Shown: piece by piece, positions 56,530 to 64,000 of the stretch | Layout of the letters: each line of letters begins with the position of its first letter | Position numbering within the stretch: the first letter of the stretch is position 1 | Source of the DNA: RGIG6353 sp045594565 | Lineage (GTDB): Bacteria; Bacillota; Clostridia; Oscillospirales; SIG627 | DNA: 64,000 nucleotides | Assembly: GCA_045594565.1 (NCBI GenBank) | Contig: JAZNYT010000010.1 | Location: 1-64,000, forward strand | Reading direction: 5' to 3' | Made by a program: the position numbers and the translations under genes | Notes under the pieces: model-generated | Told to the model about the DNA's origin: nothing | The model's database searches: none | The model's input: the letters and a program-made list of their open reading frames with translations, nothing else

Positions 56530-57459
56530 CTATTCTTTTGATAACTCCACGAGCTTTTTCATTCTGTGGTTAAGTCCCGAGCGGGAAATCCCCCCTTCAT
56601 AGAGTAAAGCAAGTGAGGAAAGCGGCTCCTCGGGATACTTTTCTCTCAGCTCCGCCGTCTTTTTAAGCTCATCGGGGAGTGAGGAATATTTTCCGCTATC
56701 ACGTAATTTTTTTATTGCATAGCACACCTCAACCGATGCGGTAACCGTTTTTTTGGTGTTTGCATTCTCGCAGTTACAGCTTCTGTTAAGGGAATTCATA
56801 GTTTCTTTTTCTATTGTTCGCTCTATAATGTCAAGGCTCACGCTTTCGGCACCGATAAGGGTAAAAAAGCTCTCTACTCTTTCGCTTCCCTTGATATATA
56901 CCACGTATGAGGTGCCCCTCTTGGTAAGCTTGCCCTCGATATAAGGTGACAGAAATTTCAAGAAGGACTCTGCCGTCTTTTTGTCACCCAGTACAAACTC
57001 CACGCGGTAATCACGTTCGGGGTCGGTTATGTTTCCTGCTCCTAAAAAAGCGCCTCTCAAAAAGAAGCTTAAGCAGTTGGGGCAAACCGAAGCAAACGAA
57101 AAATCAAGCTCTTCGTCAAAAAACTTATCGCGCAAATCCTGACCCACAAGCTCCTTCTTGAAGGATACCTCGAATTTCCTCTTACCCGCCCTTTCTCTCT
57201 CTCTGACGGTTGGTACTGCAAGAAAATGTTGTATCATTATATAGGTGCATATTTCGAGAAGCTTTTCGTTGTCAAGAGATAGGGTCATCGTTTCCTTATC
57301 AAGCTTTTTTGAAAGTAGTGTTACTCCGTAGAAAAAAGCAAGAGAGCAGCATTTGTCGGTAAGCTTCCCTTTATTTATGCCGTGAAGCCCTATCCCCTTT
57401 GCCGTCTTTTCGGAAAGCTTTTCCTTGACGGTCATACTGTATGAAGGATTGAAGCTCAA
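56530..57459 (-). CDS. whiA: WhiA DNA-binding protein
   Basis: A 309-residue WhiA: an N-terminal homing-endonuclease-like domain (SLAFFYGVTLLSKK; LRGAFLGAGNITDPERDYRV) without the catalytic acids expected of nucleases, and a C-terminal helix-turn-helix (SSLALLYEGGISRSGLNHRM, then KKLVEL). WhiA acts in cell division and sporulation control in Gram-positives. The start is TTG at 57459, six bases behind GGGAGGGG and overlapping the murB stop; the later ATG has no such site. The usual neighbours rapZ and yvcK are missing. Confidence 0.95.
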   Translation of the reverse strand: MSFNPSYSMTVKEKLSEKTAKGIGLHGINKGKLTDKCCSLAFFYGVTLLSKKLDKETMTLSLDNEKLLEICTYIMIQHFLAVPTVRERERAGKRKFEVSFKKELVGQDLRDKFFDEELDFSFASVCPNCLSFFLRGAFLGAGNITDPERDYRVEFVLGDKKTAESFLKFLSPYIEGKLTKRGTSYVVYIKGSERVESFFTLIGAESVSLDIIERTIEKETMNSLNRSCNCENANTKKTVTASVEVCYAIKKLRDSGKYSSLPDELKKTAELREKYPEEPLSSLALLYEGGISRSGLNHRMKKLVELSKE

Positions 57460-58376
57460 ATCTTCCCCTCCCCATCGGGTGAAAGGTATTTTACCTCACA
57501 CTCTATTATAACGCCCTCTTTTTCGTATACCTTTTCTCGAACGGCAGAAATGAGAGATATCATATCGGAGGCGGTAGCACTACCGTCACTCACGAGAAAG
57601 CCTGCGTGCTTCTCCGAAACGAAAGCGCCTCCCACGCGAAAGCCCTTAAGCCCTGCATCCTCTATCATCTTACCTGTGAATCTGCCGGGGTATCTTTTAA
57701 AGGTGGAGCCTGCGCTGGGGTATTCGAGAGGCTGCTTATCACGTCTTGCCTTAAGGTGCTCCTCCTCTTTTGCCTGAATTTCAAGAGGGTCGCCCTCATT
57801 TAATTTCATAGTACAGGAAATTATTATCTTATCACTTCCCGAGTATGCACTGTGACGGTAAGAAAAATCCTGCTCTTCCCCCACAAGTGTACCGAATCCA
57901 AAAGTTGGAGAATAGTAATCGGAGGATACAGTTATATCCTTCATTTCACCGCCGTATGCACCTGCATTCATATACACCGCACCGCCAACGCTTCCGGGTA
58001 TTCCGCAAAGGCATTCCATCCCCGAAAGCCCGCGCTTTCCCGCTGCTCTCGAAAGAGCGGTAAGCCCTGCTCCGCATTCGGCACGAACTGTTGTACCCTC
58101 GAATTCTATGCCGTTTATATCCGAAGTGAATATGATAACACCGCGGTACCCTTCATCTGAAACGAGAAGGTTGGAGCCCCGTCCTACAACGTAGTACGAA
58201 AGTCCCGTATCCTTCGCAAGAGTCACCGCACCTCTGAGCTCGTCGGCAGATTTAGGAAAGAGTGCAACATCGGCAATGCCACCTATCTTGAAGGTGGTAT
58301 ATTCACTCATTTTAGCGCCTTGTTTAACGTTCCATTTATTTGAAGCTTCCTTTAAGAAAAGCTCGGTTTTTGTCAT
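57456..58376 (-). CDS. murB: UDP-N-acetylenolpyruvoylglucosamine reductase
   Basis: A 306-residue FAD enzyme of peptidoglycan precursor synthesis. FAD-binding text: TTFKIGGIADVALFPKSADE, VVGRGSNLLVSDEGYRGVII and GIPGSVGGAVYMNAGAYGGE. The catalytic part has YRHSAYSG, EYPSAGSTFKRYPG (Ser proton donor) and VIIECEVKYL (Glu). It reduces the enolpyruvyl group with NADPH to give UDP-MurNAc. GGAG precedes the ATG. Confidence 0.96.
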   Translation of the reverse strand: MTKTELFLKEASNKWNVKQGAKMSEYTTFKIGGIADVALFPKSADELRGAVTLAKDTGLSYYVVGRGSNLLVSDEGYRGVIIFTSDINGIEFEGTTVRAECGAGLTALSRAAGKRGLSGMECLCGIPGSVGGAVYMNAGAYGGEMKDITVSSDYYSPTFGFGTLVGEEQDFSYRHSAYSGSDKIIISCTMKLNEGDPLEIQAKEEEHLKARRDKQPLEYPSAGSTFKRYPGRFTGKMIEDAGLKGFRVGGAFVSEKHAGFLVSDGSATASDMISLISAVREKVYEKEGVIIECEVKYLSPDGEGKI

Positions 58377-58391
58377 AACTTATACTCCAAA

Positions 58392-59330
58392 TTATCTTTC
58401 TTCGGGAGCGTCAATATTTCCCATAAGCTTTTTATTGAATTCAACCGCAGTATTGTAGCCCATCTTCTTCTGGCGGTGATTCATAGCGGCAATCTCTATA
58501 ATTACCGCAAGGTTTCTACCCGGCTTTACAGGGACGGTTATACTGGGAATCTGTAGTCCCATTATATCGGTGTACTCGGTTTCAAGACCGAAGCGGTCGT
58601 AAAACTTATCCTTGTCCCAAAGCTCAAGGTTTATAATAAGGTCTATCTTTTCTGTGTTCTTTACGGCACCCATACCGAAGATTCGTCTTACGTCAACGAT
58701 ACCGATACCTCTCAGCTCAATATAGTGGCGAATGATTTCGGGGGCTGAACCGACAAGAGTCTTATCCGATACTCGTCTTATTTCAACCGAGTCGTCGGCA
58801 ACAAGTCGGTGTCCTCGCTTTACAAGCTCTATCGCCGCTTCGCTCTTACCTATTCCGCTATCGCCCGTAATAAGAATACCCTCGCCGTATACCTCGACGA
58901 ATACGCCGTGCTGTGAAATCATGGGGGCGAGCTTTACGCTGAGCGACGAAATAAGAGCCGCCATAAACTGTGAGGTTTTTTGACCCGTATGAAGAAGAGG
59001 CACTCTATGCTTTTCCGCAAGCTTGGAAATACCGTCCATTACCTTTTCGTTGTGGGAAAGAATAACGCAAACAGGCTTTCTTGCAAAAAATGCGTCAAGC
59101 TTGGAAAATCTCTCCTCCTCCGAAAGGCTTTCAAGATATCCGTATTCAACCATACCGATAACCTGAATACGACCGTTGTCGAAAAAGTCGAAAAAGCCCG
59201 CAAGAGGAAGACCCGGTCTGTTTACCTCGTTCTTTGTTATATGTATATTTTCACCATCCTCGGGAAGATAAACCGACGTGAGAGAAAACTCCTTTATCAA
59301 TTCCCCCAGTGTGCAGAAAATTTCATCCAT
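58392..59330 (-). CDS. hprK: HPr kinase/phosphorylase
   Basis: A 312-residue regulator of carbon catabolite control that phosphorylates and dephosphorylates Ser46 of HPr. Motifs: HGVFVEVYG (H141), P-loop GDSGIGKS (156-163), ADD (178-180) and the HprK signature GIVDVRRIFGMGAVK; C-terminal PVKPGRNLAVIIEIAAMNHR. It is the first gene of the minus-strand run, with its own promoter, and lies 15 bases upstream of murB. Confidence 0.97.
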   Translation of the reverse strand: MDEIFCTLGELIKEFSLTSVYLPEDGENIHITKNEVNRPGLPLAGFFDFFDNGRIQVIGMVEYGYLESLSEEERFSKLDAFFARKPVCVILSHNEKVMDGISKLAEKHRVPLLHTGQKTSQFMAALISSLSVKLAPMISQHGVFVEVYGEGILITGDSGIGKSEAAIELVKRGHRLVADDSVEIRRVSDKTLVGSAPEIIRHYIELRGIGIVDVRRIFGMGAVKNTEKIDLIINLELWDKDKFYDRFGLETEYTDIMGLQIPSITVPVKPGRNLAVIIEIAAMNHRQKKMGYNTAVEFNKKLMGNIDAPEER

Positions 59331-59369
59331 TTCATTTACCTCTTTTCTCCATATACTTATACATGGTAT

Positions 59370-59398
59370 ATTATACTATATTAAATATAAAATTACAA
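59370..59398 (-). promoter_or_regulatory. Promoter of the hprK-murB-whiA-dnaE run
   Basis: TTGTAA (59393-59398), 17 bases, TATAAT (59370-59375) on the minus strand. Gaps downstream are short or negative to 47752, so this may serve up to nine genes, though internal promoters were not excluded. Confidence 0.7.
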
Positions 59399-59523
59399 TA
59401 GGAAAATAAAAAAGTCGCCTTCGGCAACCGATGTTTGCTAACGCTCACGATTTTATAGGTAGACTTTATTTGTTACACGCAAATTGCGATGCAATTTCCT
59501 ATGTAATAAAAAAACAAACTTTG
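59399..59523. repeat. Short palindromes between divergent genes
   Basis: GCC-TTC-GGC, GC-GTTA-GC-like and AAATTGC-GAT-GCAATTT stems sit in A/T-rich spacing, the same style as the arrays at 44576-44705 and 44943-45070. No gene is visible. Confidence 0.45.
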
Positions 59524-59552
59524 TTGAAAAAAGCTATGATTTATGATATAAT
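59524..59552 (+). promoter_or_regulatory. Promoter of the sigma factor gene
   Basis: TTGAAA (59524-59529), 17 bases, TATAAT (59547-59552). It looks like a vegetative promoter, so the sigma factor is probably not purely self-dependent. Confidence 0.75.
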
Positions 59553-59596
59553 TCTATCATGAATTATATCATTTTGAATTAAGCAGGGGTGACGTT

Positions 59597-60169
59597 TTGT
59601 TTTTATTATTTCTAATTGAGACCTTTGACAAAAAAAACGGCAAACTTTTAAGAGTGCTTGTCGAAGAACACAGCGATAAGCTTTATTCTATCGCTTATTC
59701 CTATTTGAAAAATCATCATGATGCAAAGGATGCAGTTCAAGACGTTTTTATAAACGTTTATAAAAATATTGAATTTTTTTATGAGTTAGAGCGTGACAAA
59801 AGGGTATCTTTGCTCGTTAAGTATACGAGAAACAAAGCTATCGACTACATAAGACGCAAAAAACGCCGTCCCGACACCATTTCTCTTTCTTATGAAATCG
59901 AAGATGAAGAAATAAACTATGAAATACCCGACTTCACGAATACGCCTGAAGAAAAGTATCTCGAAAAAGAAGCGCTTGAAAAAGTTGCAGAGCTGATTTC
60001 CACCCTTCCCGACGCTCAACGCGAGGTAGTTGAAATGAGGTATCGGTATTCAATGTCCAACCGTGAGATAGCCGAGGCTCTTAATATTAACACAAGTGCG
60101 GTAACGTCAAGAATGAATCGTGCAAAAAGCACTCTTCTAAAGCTCTTGAAAGGAGAAAATGATGAATAG
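59597..60169 (+). CDS. ECF-type RNA polymerase sigma factor
   Basis: A 190-residue sigma factor with regions 2 (LYSIAYSYLKNHHDAKDAVQ, then DVFINVYKNIEFFYEL; RNKAIDYIRRKKRR) and 4 (LISTLPDAQREVVEMRYRYS, then REIAEALNINTSAVTSRMNR). Region 3 is absent, as in ECF sigmas. The start is TTG behind AGGGGTG. It overlaps the next gene, which encodes a membrane protein with an anti-sigma layout, so the pair is probably a membrane-signal response unit. Target promoters cannot be defined. Confidence 0.93.
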   Translation: MFLLFLIETFDKKNGKLLRVLVEEHSDKLYSIAYSYLKNHHDAKDAVQDVFINVYKNIEFFYELERDKRVSLLVKYTRNKAIDYIRRKKRRPDTISLSYEIEDEEINYEIPDFTNTPEEKYLEKEALEKVAELISTLPDAQREVVEMRYRYSMSNREIAEALNINTSAVTSRMNRAKSTLLKLLKGENDE

Positions 60170-60872
60170 GTCAGACTCACTTGACTTTTTGATTATGAAG
60201 GCAATTCCGTACGTCAAAGATACCGACCTTGAAATATATCTTTCCGCCAACCCCCACCTTACCCTATCGGAGAAAGAGAAAGAGAAAATCTTAAAACGTG
60301 CCGAAAAAGAAAAGCGTTATTCAGACAGTCACAAGAAATACCGCCCCGTTTACGAAGCAATCAGGCGTGTTGCAGTGGTCGTGCTTATAGTTACCTCTAT
60401 ACTCTTTGCCTCTGCCATGAGTGTTAAAGCTGTAAGAGAAGCCGTATGGGAAATAATCGTGGGATGGTACGAAGAATATATAAGGCTTGATTTCACGAAA
60501 GACGCTTCAATCACGGAAAACAAAACAAATACGGCGTTGGAGTTTGAATATAAAGAACCTTCCCTTAACGAGGGATATGAAAGATACGTAATATCACAAA
60601 AGCCAAACCGTTTCTTCGTCGAATACGAAAAAGGTGAAATTCTAATTTGTTATTCTCAAACCTTACTTGACGGTCATAATATAACAATCACCAACAATGA
60701 TACTACGGTAACGGAAATCATTATAAATAATTATAACGGCTATGCATTTTACTATAAAAGAGACAATATGGAACAAAACGAAATTATGTGGGAGGACAAT
60801 ACATACATTTACTCGCTTAGTGCCAATCTTCCTCTCGACGAACTAAAAGCAATTGCTAAAACGATAGAATAA
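60159..60872 (+). CDS. DUF4367-like membrane protein, probable anti-sigma factor
   Basis: A 237-residue protein with a cytoplasmic N-terminal part (1-68), one membrane helix (about 69-90, RVAVVVLIVTSILFASAMSV) and an extracytoplasmic region of about 145 residues that resembles DUF4367. Such proteins follow ECF sigma genes in Clostridia and are presumed to hold the sigma factor at the membrane. No canonical zinc anti-sigma motif is visible. AAAGGAG precedes two adjacent ATG codons (60159, 60162). Confidence 0.8.
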   Translation: MMNRSDSLDFLIMKAIPYVKDTDLEIYLSANPHLTLSEKEKEKILKRAEKEKRYSDSHKKYRPVYEAIRRVAVVVLIVTSILFASAMSVKAVREAVWEIIVGWYEEYIRLDFTKDASITENKTNTALEFEYKEPSLNEGYERYVISQKPNRFFVEYEKGEILICYSQTLLDGHNITITNNDTTVTEIIINNYNGYAFYYKRDNMEQNEIMWEDNTYIYSLSANLPLDELKAIAKTIE

Positions 60873-60876
60873 ATAT

Positions 60877-60907
60877 ATGACGGCAGAAAAACTGCCGTCA
60901 TTTTTTA
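60877..60907 (+). terminator. Rho-independent terminator
   Basis: ATGACGGCAG pairs with CTGCCGTCAT around AAAAA, followed by TTTTTT; it ends the sigma/anti-sigma transcript. Confidence 0.93.
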
Positions 60908-61043
60908 TAAACTGTGCCGATATTTTTTGACACATTTTACAAATTTTAGATTTTTTGCAAAAAACTTAAAAAATCGCGTGATATTTCTCACCTTTCTTTC
61001 GTTATGGTAAACGAAGGACTATAAAAAGAAGGGAGGTGAAAAT

Positions 61044-61457
61044 ATGAAAAAGACAATATCTCTCACACTCGCAATACTTATGCTTTTTTCCTTCTCGGCT
61101 ACTGCCGCCGATATAGGAGAAAACGAAATTCAGCCCCTATGGAACTATATGAACGGCGTGGAATATGACTTTACAATTTCTTCGGGTGATGGTAATGCAT
61201 GGATAATGGTTAAACGCTCCACAGGCATTACAACAAAAATTGAAGCAAGCATTGCAATCTATGAGCAAGTTGGTTCTTATTGGTTTTTGGTTGACGGAGA
61301 CTATACCGAATCGACACAAAGCGTAGATTTGGAAGTAACCATTCCCACCGAAAGCGGAAAGAAGTACAAGGCAGTATTTGAAGTCGTCGCTTATAGTGGT
61401 ACAAACAGCGAAACCTTCGAAGACACTATTATCAAAACAGCACCGTCGATAAACTAA
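61044..61457 (+). CDS. Small secreted protein
   Basis: A 137-residue protein with a signal peptide (MKKTISLTLAILMLFSFSAT, cleavage probably after ATA near residue 21) and an about 115-residue beta-rich mature part (IEASIAIYEQVGSYWFLVDG, then SVDLEVTIPTESGKKYKAVF). No Cys is present. Family not recognised; the strand pattern is that of a small beta-sandwich. GGGAGGTGA precedes the ATG. It may share a transcript with the peptidase gene 99 bases downstream, and it lies just behind the sigma/anti-sigma pair. Confidence 0.75.
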   Translation: MKKTISLTLAILMLFSFSATAADIGENEIQPLWNYMNGVEYDFTISSGDGNAWIMVKRSTGITTKIEASIAIYEQVGSYWFLVDGDYTESTQSVDLEVTIPTESGKKYKAVFEVVAYSGTNSETFEDTIIKTAPSIN

Positions 61458-61556
61458 ATCACTTACTTTCCCAAAAGCCATTCTCTCGCATTTAAGTTGT
61501 GGTACGGGAGCAAGGCGAAGGGAAATAAAATCTAAAAGAAAGGAATCTTATTTACT

Positions 61557-62750
61557 ATGAAAAAATTTTTATCATTATTACTCTCAATCGTTATGCTGTT
61601 TTCTCTTTCTGCAAGTGCTTTTAACGCTCAAAGCGAAGCCTCGACTGAAGCGGATTTTATTACAGTTGAAGACTGTTACCGTGCGGGAGAAAAATGGATA
61701 ACCGCAAATTACGACAGTGAAACAGAAATATCAAGCGTTATACCCGTCAAAGATTTCAACGAAGAAATAAACGGATACTGCATCAATTTTCAAACCAGTG
61801 GCGAGCCCAATGGATATCTCTTGATAAACGCAAGAAAAGACTCAACAATGTTCATACGAGAATTTTCATTAGACGGAAATGGAATTTATGAACAATTATC
61901 AATAAACAGTAATATTACTAAAAACATTGAACCTGCAATATACACAACAGATTCTTTTCAATACGCAATAAAATACAAAGATAACAACGAAGTTAAAGTG
62001 TACAACAGTGATAGCACTACGATGTCATTAAGCGAAGCAAAAGTTAAATTTTCGGAAAGCACACTTACAAAAGACGTCGCTAATACAGCTTTAAATAACC
62101 AATCTGCAAAACCTTTAAGCGATAAAGAAGAAATTTATGATTTGTTTTTCAATAGTGCTGATCTTTTAAACTACACCAGTGAAAACAATTATGTTATTCC
62201 CGGAACCGCCTCTTTCGATTTCTACACCATGGATACATTAAGGACAGGACTCAATCGAGGTAATTGCGCCCCCACTGCTCTCACAAATCTTTGCCTTTAT
62301 TACTACCACAACGGTTTATCAAATATTCTAAAGAATAACAGTGTTTGTGATACGTACGACGAATTAGTAACACAAATAGGATTTAATCCAAATATTGATG
62401 GCGAAGAAGGTCCTTCTAGGGACAATATCATCCCCGGTTTGCAGGATTACGTTAGAAGCAGATCATATAACACAGCACTATTCGTTCCAGTTTTGAATCT
62501 GTGGGTTTATTATAAATTTGGTTTTGACGAAGGAGTTCCTTGTGTTATTTTTGTCGATGGATACAAACTTGAAGAAAATGTTTGGGAAACCACCGCACAT
62601 GCTATAATTGGTATCGGATACAGAGTACTAACAGATAACACTAGATACATAAGAGTTGTTGATGGGTGGATATCTTCCAATTCCAGATTTTTAAATTACG
62701 ACTCGGAATACCTCTTAGACATTGAAGGAACTTTCACCGATATTTATTAA
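61557..62750 (+). CDS. Secreted papain-fold peptidase with SpeB-like propeptide
   Basis: A 397-residue protein: signal peptide (about 1-22), an N-terminal region (35-110) with VIPVKDFNEEINGYCINF and GYLLINARKDSTMFIREFSL that resembles the propeptide/Spi domain of streptopain, and a C-terminal cysteine-peptidase-like domain. Candidate catalytic residues are C237 in NRGNCAPTALTNL, H348 in TAHAIIGIGY and D369 in RVVDGW. Overall build suits the C39-like/C10-like fold. It would be an extracellular protease or peptidase; substrates are unknown. AAAGGAA precedes the ATG. Confidence 0.75.
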   Translation: MKKFLSLLLSIVMLFSLSASAFNAQSEASTEADFITVEDCYRAGEKWITANYDSETEISSVIPVKDFNEEINGYCINFQTSGEPNGYLLINARKDSTMFIREFSLDGNGIYEQLSINSNITKNIEPAIYTTDSFQYAIKYKDNNEVKVYNSDSTTMSLSEAKVKFSESTLTKDVANTALNNQSAKPLSDKEEIYDLFFNSADLLNYTSENNYVIPGTASFDFYTMDTLRTGLNRGNCAPTALTNLCLYYYHNGLSNILKNNSVCDTYDELVTQIGFNPNIDGEEGPSRDNIIPGLQDYVRSRSYNTALFVPVLNLWVYYKFGFDEGVPCVIFVDGYKLEENVWETTAHAIIGIGYRVLTDNTRYIRVVDGWISSNSRFLNYDSEYLLDIEGTFTDIY

Positions 62751-62833
62751 GCGAAAAAATTAAATACATTTTATTTTTTACCGATCACTAATACAAAAAT
62801 TTATGTATAAGCAAAAATATAAATAGCCTTTAA

Positions 62834-62894
62834 TTGACAAAACTAATGCCGTTGCAGTATAATGAACTTGTAGTATAATAGTGTTATACTGCAA
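62834..62894 (+). promoter_or_regulatory. Promoter with 11-base inverted repeat
   Basis: TTGACA (62834-62839), 18 bases, TATAAT (62858-62863). TTGCAGTATAA (62852-62862) and its exact inverse TTATACTGCAA (62884-62894) enclose the transcription start, overlapping the -10 box. This is a strong candidate operator or, as RNA, an early hairpin of the leader. Confidence 0.7.
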
Positions 62895-62914
62895 TGCACT
62901 TAAAAGAGGTAATC

Positions 62915-63418
62915 ATGAAAAAAACATTTTTAACAGTTGCTTTTTCTATAATCTTAATAGTTCTATCGGTGTCAATCTTGCTTTTGTCAATTAAGATACA
63001 CCGTCAGCAAAGAGAGATTCACGACCTCGTGCTTTTATCGGCAAGTGATATAGGAATAAACGAAATCAGAAATATTGAAGGTGCGAGTGTAAAAACAAGC
63101 GTTGCGGTGGGACCAATGAAAGAAAAAATTGATGACCTTGAGCCTGTCAACGAAATTCTCGAGATTTTAAGAAACTCGGTTTACCAAAAGGCGAAAGAGC
63201 CTGAAAAAGAACATAAGCCAAATCCCGGAAGCGGTGCAACTTGGTTGACCTTGACTACAAAAGACGGAGAATTTACGCTTGGAAGCAAGGGAAAACTATT
63301 CTATTTTCGTATAGGAAATGAAACAAATTATTACATATGCTCCAATAAAGCTCAGTTTTACACAAAGCTTGTAGAAATTATGGATATGATAAACGGACGG
63401 GGATCTTATAACGGATAG
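62915..63418 (+). CDS. Membrane-anchored extracytoplasmic protein
   Basis: A 167-residue protein with one N-terminal membrane helix (about 5-26, FLTVAFSIILIVLSVSILLL), a short coiled stretch (KIHRQQREIHDLVLL) and an outside domain ending in a region (TWLTLTTKDGEFTLGSKGKL, then FYFRIGNETNYYICSNKAQF) with beta-strand character. No family recognised. AAAGAGG precedes the ATG at 62915; an upstream in-frame start lies in the inverted repeat. The next genes follow closely and may be co-transcribed. Confidence 0.75.
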   Translation: MKKTFLTVAFSIILIVLSVSILLLSIKIHRQQREIHDLVLLSASDIGINEIRNIEGASVKTSVAVGPMKEKIDDLEPVNEILEILRNSVYQKAKEPEKEHKPNPGSGATWLTLTTKDGEFTLGSKGKLFYFRIGNETNYYICSNKAQFYTKLVEIMDMINGRGSYNG

Positions 63419-63429
63419 GAGGACATCAC

Positions 63430-63700
63430 ATGTTCAAAAAATCACTTATTTTAATTTTGTTTTAACTTTTCTTCTCTTTTCTACGATACGAACAGAGATA
63501 AAATAGTAAACGTTGACCCATTAAACGACGGCAATCGCTACGTGGGGTACGTAAGCGAAGATTATCTCATTTTTGAAGCACACAAATTCATCCCTGACGA
63601 ATCGGTGGGAGATGGTGCTATCACAACAGAAGCACTTACTTACTACTATATCAAAATTGATACACAAAGCAAAAAACATTTTAATGAAGGGCGACAATGA
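63430..63700 (+). pseudogene. Frameshifted gene for a short exported protein
   Basis: ATG at 63430 has AGGAGG upstream and begins MFKKSLILILF, then meets TAA. If one T of the TTTT tract at 63461-63464 is skipped, a frame of about 89 codons stays open to 63700 (NFSSLFYDTNRDKIVNVDPL onward) and ends in overlap with the next start (ATGA). A good ribosome binding site, an export-like N-terminus and a coupled downstream gene show that this was, or is, a gene. It is either broken by one base, a sequencing error, or read by a +1 shift at TTT-TAA-C. Confidence 0.65.
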
Positions 63701-64000
63701 AAAATATTTATTTAATACTACTCGTGGTATGTATGTTATTATCTTCCTGTCAGCAAAAAACTGTAACCCCTCCTGAAATTTCAACCATAAGAAACTCACA
63801 GATTGAATCTTTGATAGACAATGACAGACTGTTTTATAAATATACGCACTGGGATTCTGCATCGCTTAGCGTAGACTATACTATCAAAGATGACACAGGG
63901 GAATATTATAAAATCATACAAGAAGACCTTGACACTTTTTCAGAATGGGAAGATTTTGCAAAAGAAACCTATTCTATGGAACTCCTTGAGGACAAATTAA
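63697..64000 (+). CDS. Lipoprotein, cut by the window edge
   Basis: 101 codons are visible: MKNIYLILLVVCMLLSSC is a lipoprotein signal with lipobox LSSC (Cys about 18), followed by QQKTVTPPEISTIRNSQIES and a mature part with no motif I know. The frame is open at 64000. The start overlaps the stop of the frameshifted gene by four bases, which implies translational coupling to it. Confidence 0.8.
   Translation, partial: MKNIYLILLVVCMLLSSCQQKTVTPPEISTIRNSQIESLIDNDRLFYKYTHWDSASLSVDYTIKDDTGEYYKIIQEDLDTFSEWEDFAKETYSMELLEDKL

Noticed and set aside
1..64000. CRISPR arrays, tRNA or rRNA genes
   Set aside because: No direct-repeat/spacer pattern, no tRNA cloverleaf with TTCRA loop and no rRNA text was seen on either strand; the hairpin arrays differ in stem sequence from unit to unit.

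Overview
The window looks like a chromosomal contig from a low-to-moderate GC, Gram-positive anaerobe of the class Clostridia, probably an uncultured gut-type lineage. The grounds are a complete S10-spc-alpha ribosomal operon in Firmicute order with a KOW-domain gene between map and infA, the zinc forms of S14, S4, L36 and adenylate kinase, a DUF1292 protein, HprK/WhiA/class A PBP genes, many consensus sigma-A promoters (TTGACA-17-TATAAT type) and strong GGAGG ribosome binding sites. I found no rRNA, tRNA, CRISPR array or prophage structure.

Layout. 1-140 is the end of an IS3-family element. 169-4893 is a mixed accessory stretch: GH28-like beta-helix protein, DtxR-type regulator, stand-alone TipAS domain, lipoprotein, a C-terminally shortened MocR/PdxR-type regulator and a divergent ECF S-component. 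4937-25820 is one 21-kb exopolysaccharide operon of the Wzx/Wzy type on the plus strand: GtrA, serine acetyltransferase, Wzx, GT32, GtrII, YdjC deacetylase, initiating sugar transferase, GT4, membrane metallophosphoesterase, two Wzz-like proteins (the second fused to a degenerate GGDEF domain), Wzy, five more glycosyltransferases including GtrB, a degenerate-GGDEF/EAL protein and a stand-alone EAL protein. The usual tyrosine kinase/phosphatase pair of Gram-positive capsule loci is absent, and cyclic-di-GMP-type domains sit in its place. A bidirectional terminator at 25786-25820 separates this from the convergent ribosomal operon (25825-41311, minus strand), which has a roughly 300-nt structured leader.

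41754-44489 carries a small lipoprotein, a phosphoglucomutase that could feed sugar nucleotide supply, and a DUF1292 protein. 44490-46437 is a gene-poor stretch rich in RNA signals: short palindromes, a folded RNA candidate (6S-like shape), a divergent XRE regulator/membrane zinc-ribbon pair with a palindromic operator, and a TxpA/BsrG-like type I toxin-antitoxin locus with a 29-residue toxin and a convergent antisense RNA.

46438-59398 is on the minus strand: an F420-ligase-like protein, then a long tightly packed run transcribed hprK, murB, whiA, dnaE, class A PBP, CPBP protease, zinc-ribbon membrane protein, tadA, amidohydrolase. 59524-64000 on the plus strand holds an ECF sigma factor with its membrane anti-sigma-like partner, a small secreted protein, a secreted papain-fold peptidase with a SpeB-like propeptide, a membrane-anchored protein behind a palindromic promoter, a frameshifted gene and a lipoprotein cut by the window edge.

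The most interesting material is the exopolysaccharide operon with built-in GGDEF/EAL modules and the type I toxin-antitoxin locus. All functional calls come from reading motifs by eye; no database search was run.
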